Shown piece by piece: positions 1 to 6,476 of a stretch of DNA of 19,995 nt. Each line of letters starts with the position of its first letter. The stretch's first letter is position 1. This DNA comes from UBA2289 sp041677365. GTDB taxonomy: Bacteria > Bacillota_I > Bacilli_A > Izemoplasmatales > Hujiaoplasmataceae. Location of the stretch: positions 1-19,995 of the forward strand of contig JBAYQC010000011.1 in the NCBI GenBank assembly GCA_041677365.1. Direction: 5' to 3'. The position numbers were made by a program, and so were the translations under genes. The notes under the pieces were generated by a model. It did not search any database. It saw only the letters and a program-made list of their open reading frames with translations, and had not been told where the DNA came from.

Positions 1-2
1 AA

Positions 3-53
3 GAAACTGATATTCTTAGTTTACTTCCTTGGAATTATAAAGATAAATCTTAA
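3..53 (+). CDS. C-terminal tail of an upstream gene (partial)
   Basis: One frame is open from the window edge to a TAA at 51-53 and encodes ETDILSLLPWNYKDKS. The stop lies six bases before a rho-independent hairpin, which is what the 3' end of a real gene should look like. A short hydrophobic stretch followed by a Pro-Trp/Pro-Tyr element near the C-terminus resembles the ends of GH13 alpha-glucosidases, and such a gene would fit beside the maltodextrin operon. Sixteen residues are too few for a family call, so the product stays open. The frame starting at base 1 is also open here but runs through the terminator, so it is less likely to be coding. Confidence 0.4.
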   Translation, partial: ETDILSLLPWNYKDKS

Positions 54-59
54 TAAACT

Positions 60-92
60 AAACTCTGATTTCAATATCAGGGTTTTTCTTTT
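60..92 (+). terminator. Rho-independent terminator of the upstream gene
   Basis: The arms AAACTCTGAT (60-69) and ATCAGGGTTT (76-85) pair over ten positions with one T-G wobble and a six-base loop, and are followed by a T-rich run to 92. The hairpin insulates the upstream gene from the lacI-type promoters that start about 20 bases later. Confidence 0.8.
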
Positions 93-109
93 GTCAAGGT
101 ACTTACTGT

Positions 110-138
110 TTGACGCTTACTTTGTTAGGATTTAATAT
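110..138 (+). promoter_or_regulatory. Upstream promoter (P1) of the maltodextrin operon
   Basis: TTGACG (110-115) and TAATAT (133-138) are separated by 17 bases, the preferred sigma-A spacing. It lies after the terminator and upstream of the operator palindrome, so its transcript would include the operator. The sequence ACGCTTACTT overlapping its -35 end recurs in the beta-helix gene promoter (6425-6434) and looks like half of a cre-type site. Confidence 0.5.
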
Positions 139-158
139 CTAGAAGATCAAAAAAATAG

Positions 159-186
159 TTGACAAAAACAAGTTATATGTTAAACT
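159..186 (+). promoter_or_regulatory. Downstream promoter (P2) of the maltodextrin operon
   Basis: A perfect TTGACA (159-164) is followed after 16 bases by TAAACT (181-186), four of six matches to the -10 consensus. Initiation would fall around 193-195, on the edge of the 18-bp palindrome at 195-212, so a repressor bound there would block this promoter directly. Confidence 0.55.
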
Positions 187-194
187 TTAATTGT

Positions 195-212
195 AATGCA
201 AACGTTTGCATT
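195..212 (+). promoter_or_regulatory. Perfect palindromic LacI-family operator
   Basis: AATGCAAACGTTTGCATT is an exact 18-bp palindrome with a central CG, the hallmark of LacI/GalR-family operators. The core GCAAACGTTTGC resembles MalR-type sites. It sits just downstream of P2 and ahead of a LacI-family gene, so autoregulation by the adjacent repressor is the simplest reading. It also matches 13 of 14 positions of the CcpA cre consensus, so CcpA binding cannot be excluded. Confidence 0.8.
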
Positions 213-262
213 GAATTGTATAAAAACAATATAAAATATACTGTATATAAGGGTAATATAAA

Positions 263-276
263 CGCAAACGATAACA
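263..276 (+). promoter_or_regulatory. Second, imperfect LacI-family operator
   Basis: CGCAAACGATAACA shares the left half-site GCAAACG with the perfect palindrome and keeps the central CG, but its right half is degenerate. Its centre lies 66 bases from that of the first site, in the 5' leader just before the ribosome binding site. That spacing would allow cooperative or looped repressor binding; function is inferred from resemblance only. Confidence 0.4.
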
Positions 277-287
277 TGGAGGTAAAA

Positions 288-1298
288 ATGGTAAGCATTA
301 AAGAGGTAGCTAAGGCTGCGGGAGTTTCAACTTCAACTGTATCTAGAGTAATAAATAATAGTCCCTCGATATCCCAAAACACTAAAGATAAAGTATGGGT
401 AGAAATTAAAAGATTAAACTACAGCCCAAACAACATCGCTAAAGCTTTGATTACAAATAAATCTTATACAATAACCTTACTAGTTGATGTTGATGATGAA
501 AAATCATTTCAAAATCCTTTTTTCTATGAAGTCATTCATGGTATTGAAAAATACTGTCAAGAAAAAGAGTTTAGTCTAATTGTTGCTAATGTAAATACGA
601 AGATGAGAAAGCAAGACATGATTTCTTGGTTAGTGAAAAGTAAAAGAACTGAAGGGATTGTTTTACCTGTATCGATATTAAATAGAGCTTTAATAAAAGA
701 ACTAAAGGATATGGGAGTCCCCTTTGTTGCTGTTGGGGAAGTAGATAGTATTAGAGATAATGTTAGTTGGGTTGATATCGATAACAAAAAGGGTACTGAA
801 AAAGCTGTGTTTTTTCTTCATGACCAAGGGTATAAGGATATTGTTTTTATTGGTTATGATAAGGATAAAGACTTTAGTAATAGAAGAGTTGAAGGTTATA
901 AGAGTGCTATTAATAAGTTAGGGTTAAGTATTGATGATTCAAGAATAATCACCTGTACTAATAGTAAAGAGCAAGGTTACAAAGTTATGGAGAATATGAT
1001 TTCCAATAATAAAACTCCTGACGCTGTTATCTGTGGTAATGATTCCTTAAGTGTCGGCGTTATAAAAGCGATTAGTGATCACGGATTAAAGATTCCAGAA
1101 GACATTGGAATTATCAGTTTTGACAGTCGACAAATTGCCAGTTTAATGTATCCCGAAGTAACCACAGTTGATGTCGATGTCTTTGAAATGGGATATCAAA
1201 GTGCCAAAATGCTTTTTCAGTTAATTGATAATAATAATTTAACTGATCAAGGACTTTTAATCTCTACAAAAATAATCGAAAGAGAAACAACAAAATAA
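288..1298 (+). CDS. LacI/GalR-family transcriptional regulator, MalR-like
   Basis: A sugar-responsive DNA-binding repressor of 336 residues, the usual family length. Residues 2-50 form the LacI-type helix-turn-helix (SIKEVAKAAGVSTSTVSRVIN), followed by the hinge segment LNYSPNNIAKAL and a periplasmic-binding-protein-like effector domain with the family pattern PDAVICGNDSLSVGV and a C-terminal ERETTK. The start is ATG 288: GGAGG at 278-282 is correctly placed for it, whereas longer in-frame starts at 159 or 276 lie upstream of or overlap that site and would add a tail without family similarity. It is the first gene of a run with GH13 and ABC-importer genes, and a palindromic operator lies upstream, so it probably represses this operon until a maltodextrin-type sugar is present. 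The effector is inferred from context. Confidence 0.9.
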   Translation: MVSIKEVAKAAGVSTSTVSRVINNSPSISQNTKDKVWVEIKRLNYSPNNIAKALITNKSYTITLLVDVDDEKSFQNPFFYEVIHGIEKYCQEKEFSLIVANVNTKMRKQDMISWLVKSKRTEGIVLPVSILNRALIKELKDMGVPFVAVGEVDSIRDNVSWVDIDNKKGTEKAVFFLHDQGYKDIVFIGYDKDKDFSNRRVEGYKSAINKLGLSIDDSRIITCTNSKEQGYKVMENMISNNKTPDAVICGNDSLSVGVIKAISDHGLKIPEDIGIISFDSRQIASLMYPEVTTVDVDVFEMGYQSAKMLFQLIDNNNLTDQGLLISTKIIERETTK

Positions 1299-1322
1299 AC
1301 TAAAAAAATTGTCTTAAATACG

Positions 1323-1329
1323 AAAGGAG
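1323..1329 (+). promoter_or_regulatory. Orphan ribosome binding site ahead of the GH13 gene
   Basis: AAAGGAG is a strong Shine-Dalgarno sequence, but the only usable start of the GH13 gene (ATG 1362) lies 32 bases downstream, and no closer in-frame start is open (TGA at 1344-1346, TAG at 1359-1361). It could serve a 15-codon leader starting at TTG 1334 and ending at TAG 1379-1381, overlapping the GH13 start. Alternatively a small hairpin (ATTG 1333-1336 with CAAT 1352-1355) could shorten the effective spacing to about nine bases. Confidence 0.45.
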
Positions 1330-1361
1330 TGAATTGTCATCTTTGACTATTCAATATATAG

Positions 1362-3014
1362 ATGAAGAAAATTATAGCTAGACATTATGAGTCTAAAGAA
1401 TATATCTATCCAATAGCTATTAATAAGATACATGTTAAGTTAGAAGTTATTTCTGGGAAAGTAAATAACGTGAAAATCAAATTTTGGAAACGATTTGCTG
1501 AAGATAAAATCGCTTCAGTCACAATGGAAAACTTTTCTTATGATTCTAATAGCCCCTATTATGAGGCCGTGATTGAAAATCATGAACAGTCCCGTTATCT
1601 TCACTATTACTTTGTTTTAGAGACAGACAATTCAAACCTTTATTTATCAAGGGATGGATTAAACAGTCAAATACCTACACGATTTTTTGAGTTTCAATAT
1701 GTTAATAAATCAGATGTAATTGAAACACCCGAATGGATAAAAGGGAGAATTGGTTATCAAATATTCGTAGATCGCTTTAATCGAGTTTATGTTGATGAAA
1801 AAGGTATGGATCTCCTAGATTGGGATAGTGAGCCTACAAGAGAAAATATTTTTGGCGGAAATTTAAGAGGTGTAACCGCAAAACTTGATTACTTAAAAAA
1901 TCTTGGTATATCCTTAATTGTTTTTATGCCGATATTCAGTGCAACTTCTAATCATAAATATGATACATTAGATTATTTTAAAATCGACTCTAACTATGGT
2001 AGCAATACTGATTTCAAAGAATTGGTAGATAAAGCTCATAGTTTAGACATAAAGATTGTTCTTGATGGAGTATTTAATCATATGGGTTATTATTCAAAAG
2101 AATTCCAAGATGCATTAATGAATGGTAAGAATTCTAAGTATTATTCTTGGTTTAACTTTAATAGTGAGGATCTATCTAATTACTTGGCTGTAGGTGATTA
2201 CAAATGGATGCCTAAACTTAATTATGAATCAGAAGATTTGTGTGACCATGTCATAAAAATCGGTAAATATTGGATAGAAAACTATAATATCGATGGCTGG
2301 CGGTTGGATGTTTTTGATGAAGTAGAGGAGAGATTTCGCAACCGGTTTTCTTCTGAGATTAAGAGGGGTAATAAAGAAACGTTTTTAATATCAGAAACTT
2401 GGCATGATGGTTATGAACTTCTAGCTTCTCATCAGGTACATTCGGTTATGAATTATCTTCTTAGAAATGACATCATCGATTATTTTATTGATCAAAATAT
2501 CAGTTCGAGTGATTTTATCAATAAATTAAATTGGTTGAAATTTAGATATCCAAAACCACTTCAATCAGCAATGTATAATCTGCTTGGTAGTCATGATACT
2601 ATTCGGATAGCAACAAGAAGCAAAAATAACCCCCATAGATTGATGTTAGCTTATGCTTTTTTATTCTTTTCAGCTGGGCTACCTGTAATCTATTATGGAG
2701 ATGAAGTAGGTATGACAGGAGAAGTGGATCCTGGTTGTCGAAAATCTATGGAATGGGATAAGGTTGGTAATGATTTTTATAGAGAAATAAAGAAGTTAAT
2801 TGAAATAAGAAACAATAATGAAACTATTAAATTTGGAGATATAAAATATTTAAGGATAAATGATTTGATTGGTTTTGTTAGAAACTATAAAAATAAGAAG
2901 ATCTTGATTTTGTTTAATACTCTAGATATAGATAAGGAAGTTTCTTTAGAAGAGTTTCAAGTAGATAACAAGCATTTAGTAGAAAAACACAGTTACTCGA
3001 TAATTGAAATCTAA
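1362..3014 (+). CDS. GH13 alpha-amylase-family enzyme (neopullulanase/cyclomaltodextrinase type)
   Basis: A cytoplasmic enzyme predicted to cleave alpha-1,4 (possibly alpha-1,6) links in imported maltodextrins or cyclodextrins. The 550 residues have no signal peptide. Residues 1-125 look like the beta-sandwich N-terminal domain of GH13_20 enzymes, then GRIGYQIFVDRFNR opens the TIM barrel. All four conserved regions are present: DGVFNH (235-240), GWRLDV with the nucleophile Asp316, SETWHD with the acid/base Glu345, and GSHD with Asp412. The catalytic triad is therefore intact. The N-terminus (MKKIIARHYESKEY) aligns in pattern with the family's usual start, supporting ATG 1362 although no ribosome binding site sits next to it. 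It lies between the LacI-type regulator and the importer with no terminator, so it is co-transcribed. Maltogenic amylase is an equally possible label. Confidence 0.9.
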   Translation: MKKIIARHYESKEYIYPIAINKIHVKLEVISGKVNNVKIKFWKRFAEDKIASVTMENFSYDSNSPYYEAVIENHEQSRYLHYYFVLETDNSNLYLSRDGLNSQIPTRFFEFQYVNKSDVIETPEWIKGRIGYQIFVDRFNRVYVDEKGMDLLDWDSEPTRENIFGGNLRGVTAKLDYLKNLGISLIVFMPIFSATSNHKYDTLDYFKIDSNYGSNTDFKELVDKAHSLDIKIVLDGVFNHMGYYSKEFQDALMNGKNSKYYSWFNFNSEDLSNYLAVGDYKWMPKLNYESEDLCDHVIKIGKYWIENYNIDGWRLDVFDEVEERFRNRFSSEIKRGNKETFLISETWHDGYELLASHQVHSVMNYLLRNDIIDYFIDQNISSSDFINKLNWLKFRYPKPLQSAMYNLLGSHDTIRIATRSKNNPHRLMLAYAFLFFSAGLPVIYYGDEVGMTGEVDPGCRKSMEWDKVGNDFYREIKKLIEIRNNNETIKFGDIKYLRINDLIGFVRNYKNKKILILFNTLDIDKEVSLEEFQVDNKHLVEKHSYSIIEI

Positions 3015-3084
3015 GAAGCATCTAACTATTATGAAAAGAGTTTAAAGGATATAGAATTGATAATTCTTAAATAGGAGGGAAAAA

Positions 3085-4320
3085 ATGAAAAGAAAATCAA
3101 TTGTTTTAGCTTTATTATTATTTTTAGCATTAGCCTTTATTGGTTGTAATAAAGAAAATGAAGAAGTTACAATCGAATTTTGGCATAACTACTCAGCATC
3201 AGATGGTCAGATTACTGTTTTAGAATCACTAATTGCTGAATTTGAGGATGATAATCCAAACATTGAAGTTAACCATGTTTATATGGAATGGTCAGCTTTA
3301 AAAAACTCAGTTACATTAGGAGCTGACACTGGTGTATTACCAGATGTATTAAGAGGAGACATCGCTTTTGTTCCTCAGTTTCAAAGCCTTAATGTGTTGT
3401 TAGAGATGAGTGATTTTGATGATTATGAAACTCAAGCTGCAAAGGTTTTAGAATCAGCTAATAGTTCAAATATTATGGGGACTGACTATTATGGAATAGC
3501 CGCTAACACAAATACAAAAATCTTATTCTATAATGAAGATTTGTTAGAAGCAGCTGATGTTGATGTACCTACTACTTTGGATGAATTATGGACTGCAGTA
3601 GCAGAACTTAAGTCAGCTTCAGTAATTGGTATGGTAGAACCATGGACTGGAATATGGAATGTAGGACCATATATTTGGAGTGAAGGTGGAGAAGTTTTAT
3701 CTCCTGATAACTCTACAGCAGAAGGTTATATTAACTCCCAAACAGTTGTTGATGTAATTCAAACTCTTGCTGACCTATATCAAGCAGATCAACTTGCTGG
3801 ACCATCTATGGATCCAGGTGCTACAGGAGATACTGATGGTTGGGCTTCAGAATTATACGCTTTTGAGTTAGATGGACCATGGAGAGCTACTTCAAATGAA
3901 GCAGCTAGCATTAATTATGGAGCAATTCCACTTCCTGAAGGTAGTGAAGGATCAATTAGTGTATTAGGTGGAGAAAACTTTATGCAGTTTAAGAATTCTT
4001 CTACAGAAGAACAAGAAGCAGCTTGGGAGTTTGTTAAATTTATGACAAGCGAATATGCTCAAGTTGAAATGGCAAAGGTTGGACAAATGCCAGTGAATTT
4101 AGCAGCTTTAGAAAACGCTGATGCAATTGAAGCAATGCCTTTGTTACCTGTCTTCCAAGATGCTTTACTAACAGCACGAGCTAGACCAGTTATTCCTGAG
4201 TGGTCTCAAGTTGAAGACATTATCGCAACAAAAGTTGCTGAAGCAATTACTGGAACTAAAACAGTTCAAGCAGCTTTAGATGAAGCAGCAGAAGCTATCG
4301 ATGCATTACTAGATGAGTAA
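3085..4320 (+). CDS. Sugar ABC transporter substrate-binding lipoprotein (MalE/MsmE type)
   Basis: Extracellular receptor for the importer encoded by the next two genes. The 411-residue protein has a lipoprotein signal peptide with Cys21 (LALAFIGC), then the start typical of family 1 binding proteins, VTIEFWHNYSASDGQ, followed by LESLIAEFEDDNPNIEV. The later segment WEFVKFMTSEYAQVEMAKVGQMPV is the usual C-terminal hinge region of maltodextrin/multiple-sugar binding proteins. AGGAGG at 3073-3078 sets the start. Context with a GH13 enzyme and MalR-like regulator points to maltodextrins, but binding residues cannot be assigned by eye. The 70-base gap to the GH13 gene holds no convincing terminator or promoter. 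Confidence 0.9.
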   Translation: MKRKSIVLALLLFLALAFIGCNKENEEVTIEFWHNYSASDGQITVLESLIAEFEDDNPNIEVNHVYMEWSALKNSVTLGADTGVLPDVLRGDIAFVPQFQSLNVLLEMSDFDDYETQAAKVLESANSSNIMGTDYYGIAANTNTKILFYNEDLLEAADVDVPTTLDELWTAVAELKSASVIGMVEPWTGIWNVGPYIWSEGGEVLSPDNSTAEGYINSQTVVDVIQTLADLYQADQLAGPSMDPGATGDTDGWASELYAFELDGPWRATSNEAASINYGAIPLPEGSEGSISVLGGENFMQFKNSSTEEQEAAWEFVKFMTSEYAQVEMAKVGQMPVNLAALENADAIEAMPLLPVFQDALLTARARPVIPEWSQVEDIIATKVAEAITGTKTVQAALDEAAEAIDALLDE

Positions 4321-4369
4321 TAATTCTTTAGGATTCTAACACTCAAATATTTAGCAAGGGGTTGGTAAT

Positions 4370-5284
4370 TTGAACCAGACCATAAAAATTCATAGAAAGA
4401 CGAAATTTAATAAGATAGATTGGCGAATTTGGGTTATTTTTATACCTCCAATGTTGTTTGTTTTACTATTTACAATCTATCCGATTCTGAAAATGTTTAT
4501 CATGAGCTTTTTTGATTGGAATATAGGTTTCCAACAATCTTCTCCTTATATTGGTTTGAAGAATTATATTGATGTTCTTACTGACCCCATTGCTAAAAGA
4601 GCTATAGTAAATACCTTTGTTTATGCTATAGTCACAGTTCCGTTACAAATGATTATTGGGCTTGCGGTTGCCTTACTAATAAATGGCATCAAAAAGTTAG
4701 GAATGCTATTTCGTTTAGGATATTATCTTCCGGTAATTACTTCTTGGGTAGTAGTGGCTTTGCTGTTTAGGTATATTTTTGCTAATACTGGTTTAATGAA
4801 CTATTTTTTGGTTGATGTATTAAAAATTATTGATGAGCCTGTATTTTGGTTATCCTCAAGATGGTCAGCTTTAGGAAGCGCTATGTTACTTGGTATATGG
4901 AAGGGAATAGGTTGGAATATGATCATTTTCCTTGCTGCCTTACAAGCCGTTCCTAAAAACTTATATGAAGCTGCTGACATTGATGGTGCAAGTAGAAGAC
5001 AAAAATTCCTTTTTATAACAATTCCTTCAATTAAGGGAACTATTACTTTTGCCCTTGTTATGCTAGCTATAGGTGCTTTTAACACCTATACACCTATTGC
5101 AATTTTAACCGGAGGAAATCCAATGCATCAAACTGAAGTTGTTTTAACCTGGATGTATTTTCAAACTTTTGATGCTTTAAACATGGGTTATTCAGCCGCT
5201 TTGAGTATGATTGTAACAGCAATAATTATGATTATTACTGTTTTGATATTTGGACTAACCAAGGGAAAGAAGGTGGCTAAATAA
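4370..5284 (+). CDS. Sugar ABC transporter permease, MalF/MsmF type
   Basis: Inner-membrane channel subunit, 304 residues, with about six transmembrane segments; the first starts around residue 21 (IWVIFIPPMLFVLLFTIYPIL). The EAA loop that docks the ATPase is clear: YEAADIDGASRRQKFLFITI. I chose the TTG at 4370 because AAGGGG (4356-4361) is well spaced and the next in-frame ATG would cut into the first membrane segment. The gene follows its binding protein by 49 bases and overlaps the next permease by one base, so the two subunits are made together as a heterodimer. The ATPase is not encoded nearby. Confidence 0.9.
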   Translation: MNQTIKIHRKTKFNKIDWRIWVIFIPPMLFVLLFTIYPILKMFIMSFFDWNIGFQQSSPYIGLKNYIDVLTDPIAKRAIVNTFVYAIVTVPLQMIIGLAVALLINGIKKLGMLFRLGYYLPVITSWVVVALLFRYIFANTGLMNYFLVDVLKIIDEPVFWLSSRWSALGSAMLLGIWKGIGWNMIIFLAALQAVPKNLYEAADIDGASRRQKFLFITIPSIKGTITFALVMLAIGAFNTYTPIAILTGGNPMHQTEVVLTWMYFQTFDALNMGYSAALSMIVTAIIMIITVLIFGLTKGKKVAK

Positions 5285-6144
5285 TGAAAACGAAGAATTA
5301 TCGTCTTCGCTTGCTGTTATTTGAAATCTTCAAGTACACAGCGGTGATTATCGGTTTACTTATCATGATTATACCGATGTATTATATGATTATATCTGCA
5401 CTAAAAGATAATGCTACTACTTTTATTTATCCACCAAATCTATTTCCTGAAATTGGAATTCTAGATTTCAGAAATTTCAAGTATATTTTAGATAATGTAA
5501 TTTTCTTTAGATATCTATGGAATACATTGCTTGTTGCATTTATCAGTGTGTTTTTGTCTGCAGTACTTTCATCATTACTTGCTTATTCTTTAGCCAGACT
5601 AAAAATACCTGGGAGAAAAATTATTTTCGCAGTGATTATTTCAATTATGTTGGTTCCGGGATTGGCGTTAATTGTACCGCAGTTTGAACTGGCTAGTTGG
5701 TTCAAACTGACTAACAAACTTTCAGGAGTAATTCTGTTCTATACCGCATGGACCATACCTTTTTCTACATTCTTATTAAAAGGTTATATTGAAGACAATA
5801 TTTCTACTGAGTTAGATGAATCGATCTACATGGATGGAGGTAGTGTCTTTACAGTGTATAGACATATTATTATACCTTTAGCATCACCATCAATTGCAGC
5901 AGTTAGCATATTGAATTTCTTGTTTCCGTTTGAAGAGTTAGGTTGGTCACAAGCTATACTTAAATCTGATGAAATTAGAACTCTACCTGTAGCAATCAGT
6001 ATGTTTTTTAGAGCTCATTCACAAACAGACTGGGGCTATGTCTTTGCGATGACCACCATGGCGATGATTCCAGTAATAATATTCTATTTATTATTGCAGA
6101 AGTATTTTGTTTCTGGATTGTCATCTGGTTCGATCAAAGGGTAA
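5284..6144 (+). CDS. Sugar ABC transporter permease, MalG/MsmG type
   Basis: Second channel subunit of the first importer, 286 residues with about six membrane segments. The N-terminal pattern IGLLIMIIPMYYMIISALKDNATTF is typical of MalG-like permeases, and the EAA-loop equivalent is ESIYMDGGSVFTVYRHIIIPL, in which the canonical EAA is changed to ESI while the following glycine is kept. The start ATG overlaps the preceding TAA by one base, with AAGGTGG just upstream. It is the last gene of the operon; a hairpin terminator lies about 100 bases downstream. Confidence 0.9.
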   Translation: MKTKNYRLRLLLFEIFKYTAVIIGLLIMIIPMYYMIISALKDNATTFIYPPNLFPEIGILDFRNFKYILDNVIFFRYLWNTLLVAFISVFLSAVLSSLLAYSLARLKIPGRKIIFAVIISIMLVPGLALIVPQFELASWFKLTNKLSGVILFYTAWTIPFSTFLLKGYIEDNISTELDESIYMDGGSVFTVYRHIIIPLASPSIAAVSILNFLFPFEELGWSQAILKSDEIRTLPVAISMFFRAHSQTDWGYVFAMTTMAMIPVIIFYLLLQKYFVSGLSSGSIKG

Positions 6145-6242
6145 TAATCTTAAGTTAAAATATATAGTTTAATTATTTAATATAGAAAATCTAACAGAAC
6201 ATATTTCTAATGTGAGTTTTGTGTTCAGTTATTTTCCTACCT

Positions 6243-6272
6243 AAAGCCTTGTATATTCAAGGCTTTTTCTTT
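6243..6272 (+). terminator. Rho-independent terminator of the maltodextrin operon
   Basis: AAAGCCTTG (6243-6251) and CAAGGCTTT (6258-6266) pair perfectly around a six-base loop and run into TTTTTCTTT. It ends the lacI-GH13-binding protein-permease transcript and separates it from the beta-helix operon. Confidence 0.9.
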
Positions 6273-6383
6273 AAGTTGATAAAACATTTATTGAATAAGT
6301 CATTAAGGTTAAAAAGTTGAAGGAATTTTCTCAAGTTGTTTGATATCATTAAGAACAACTAATTTTCATTTTTTAACGTTTAA
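6273..6383 (+). other. Intergenic stretch with a weak inverted repeat
   Basis: Between the terminator and the regulatory region of the next operon there is no open frame with a ribosome binding site. The only structure seen is AGTTGTT (6334-6340) matched by AACAACT (6354-6360) around a centre containing TGATATCA, plus a poor promoter-like pair TTGAAG (6317-6322) and TGATAT (6341-6346). I assign no function. Confidence 0.3.
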
Positions 6384-6411
6384 GCAATATAACAAACCAT
6401 TTTGCAGTTTT
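6384..6411 (+). promoter_or_regulatory. Conserved activator box with 20-bp direct repeat (copy 1)
   Basis: AACCATTTTGCAGTTTT (6395-6411) is identical to 17063-17079, and a second GCA at 6384 lies exactly 20 bases before the GCA at 6404; the same spacing is seen in copy 2. The box starts 46 bases before TATAAT (6441-6446), so it ends next to the position of a -35. Two direct half-sites about two helical turns apart, next to a promoter without a good -35, fit an AraC-type activator. The YesN-like regulator at 13054 is the candidate; this is inference. Confidence 0.6.
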
Positions 6412-6417
6412 CTATTA

Positions 6418-6446
6418 TAGTAAAACGCTTACTTAATCGTTATAAT
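6418..6446 (+). promoter_or_regulatory. Promoter of the beta-helix/repeat-lipoprotein operon with cre-like site
   Basis: TATAAT at 6441-6446 is a perfect -10, while the -35 position 17 bases upstream (6418-6423, TAGTAA) is poor, suggesting dependence on an activator. Within the spacer, GTAAAACGCTTACT (6420-6433) matches 12 of 14 positions of the CcpA cre consensus, including the central CG. A repressor bound there would cover the promoter, so catabolite repression is plausible. The predicted leader is short, with AAAGGAG at 6463-6469. Confidence 0.5.
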
Positions 6447-6476
6447 AAAAATATACTTATCAAAAGGAGTGATTTT

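Noticed and set aside
159..287. Longer N-terminus for the LacI-type regulator starting at ATG 159
   Set aside because: The stretch contains the -35/-10 of P2 and the perfect operator palindrome, its translation has no family similarity, and GGAGG correctly precedes ATG 288.
3053..3067. AGAATT-gat-AATTCT as a terminator before the binding-protein gene
   Set aside because: The stem is six A/T-rich pairs with a three-base loop and no T tract, too weak to end transcription; the genes on either side belong to one operon.
6402..6476. Longer N-terminus for the beta-helix lipoprotein starting at 6402
   Set aside because: It overlaps the activator box and promoter and would bury the lipoprotein signal peptide; AAAGGAG at 6463-6469 marks ATG 6477.
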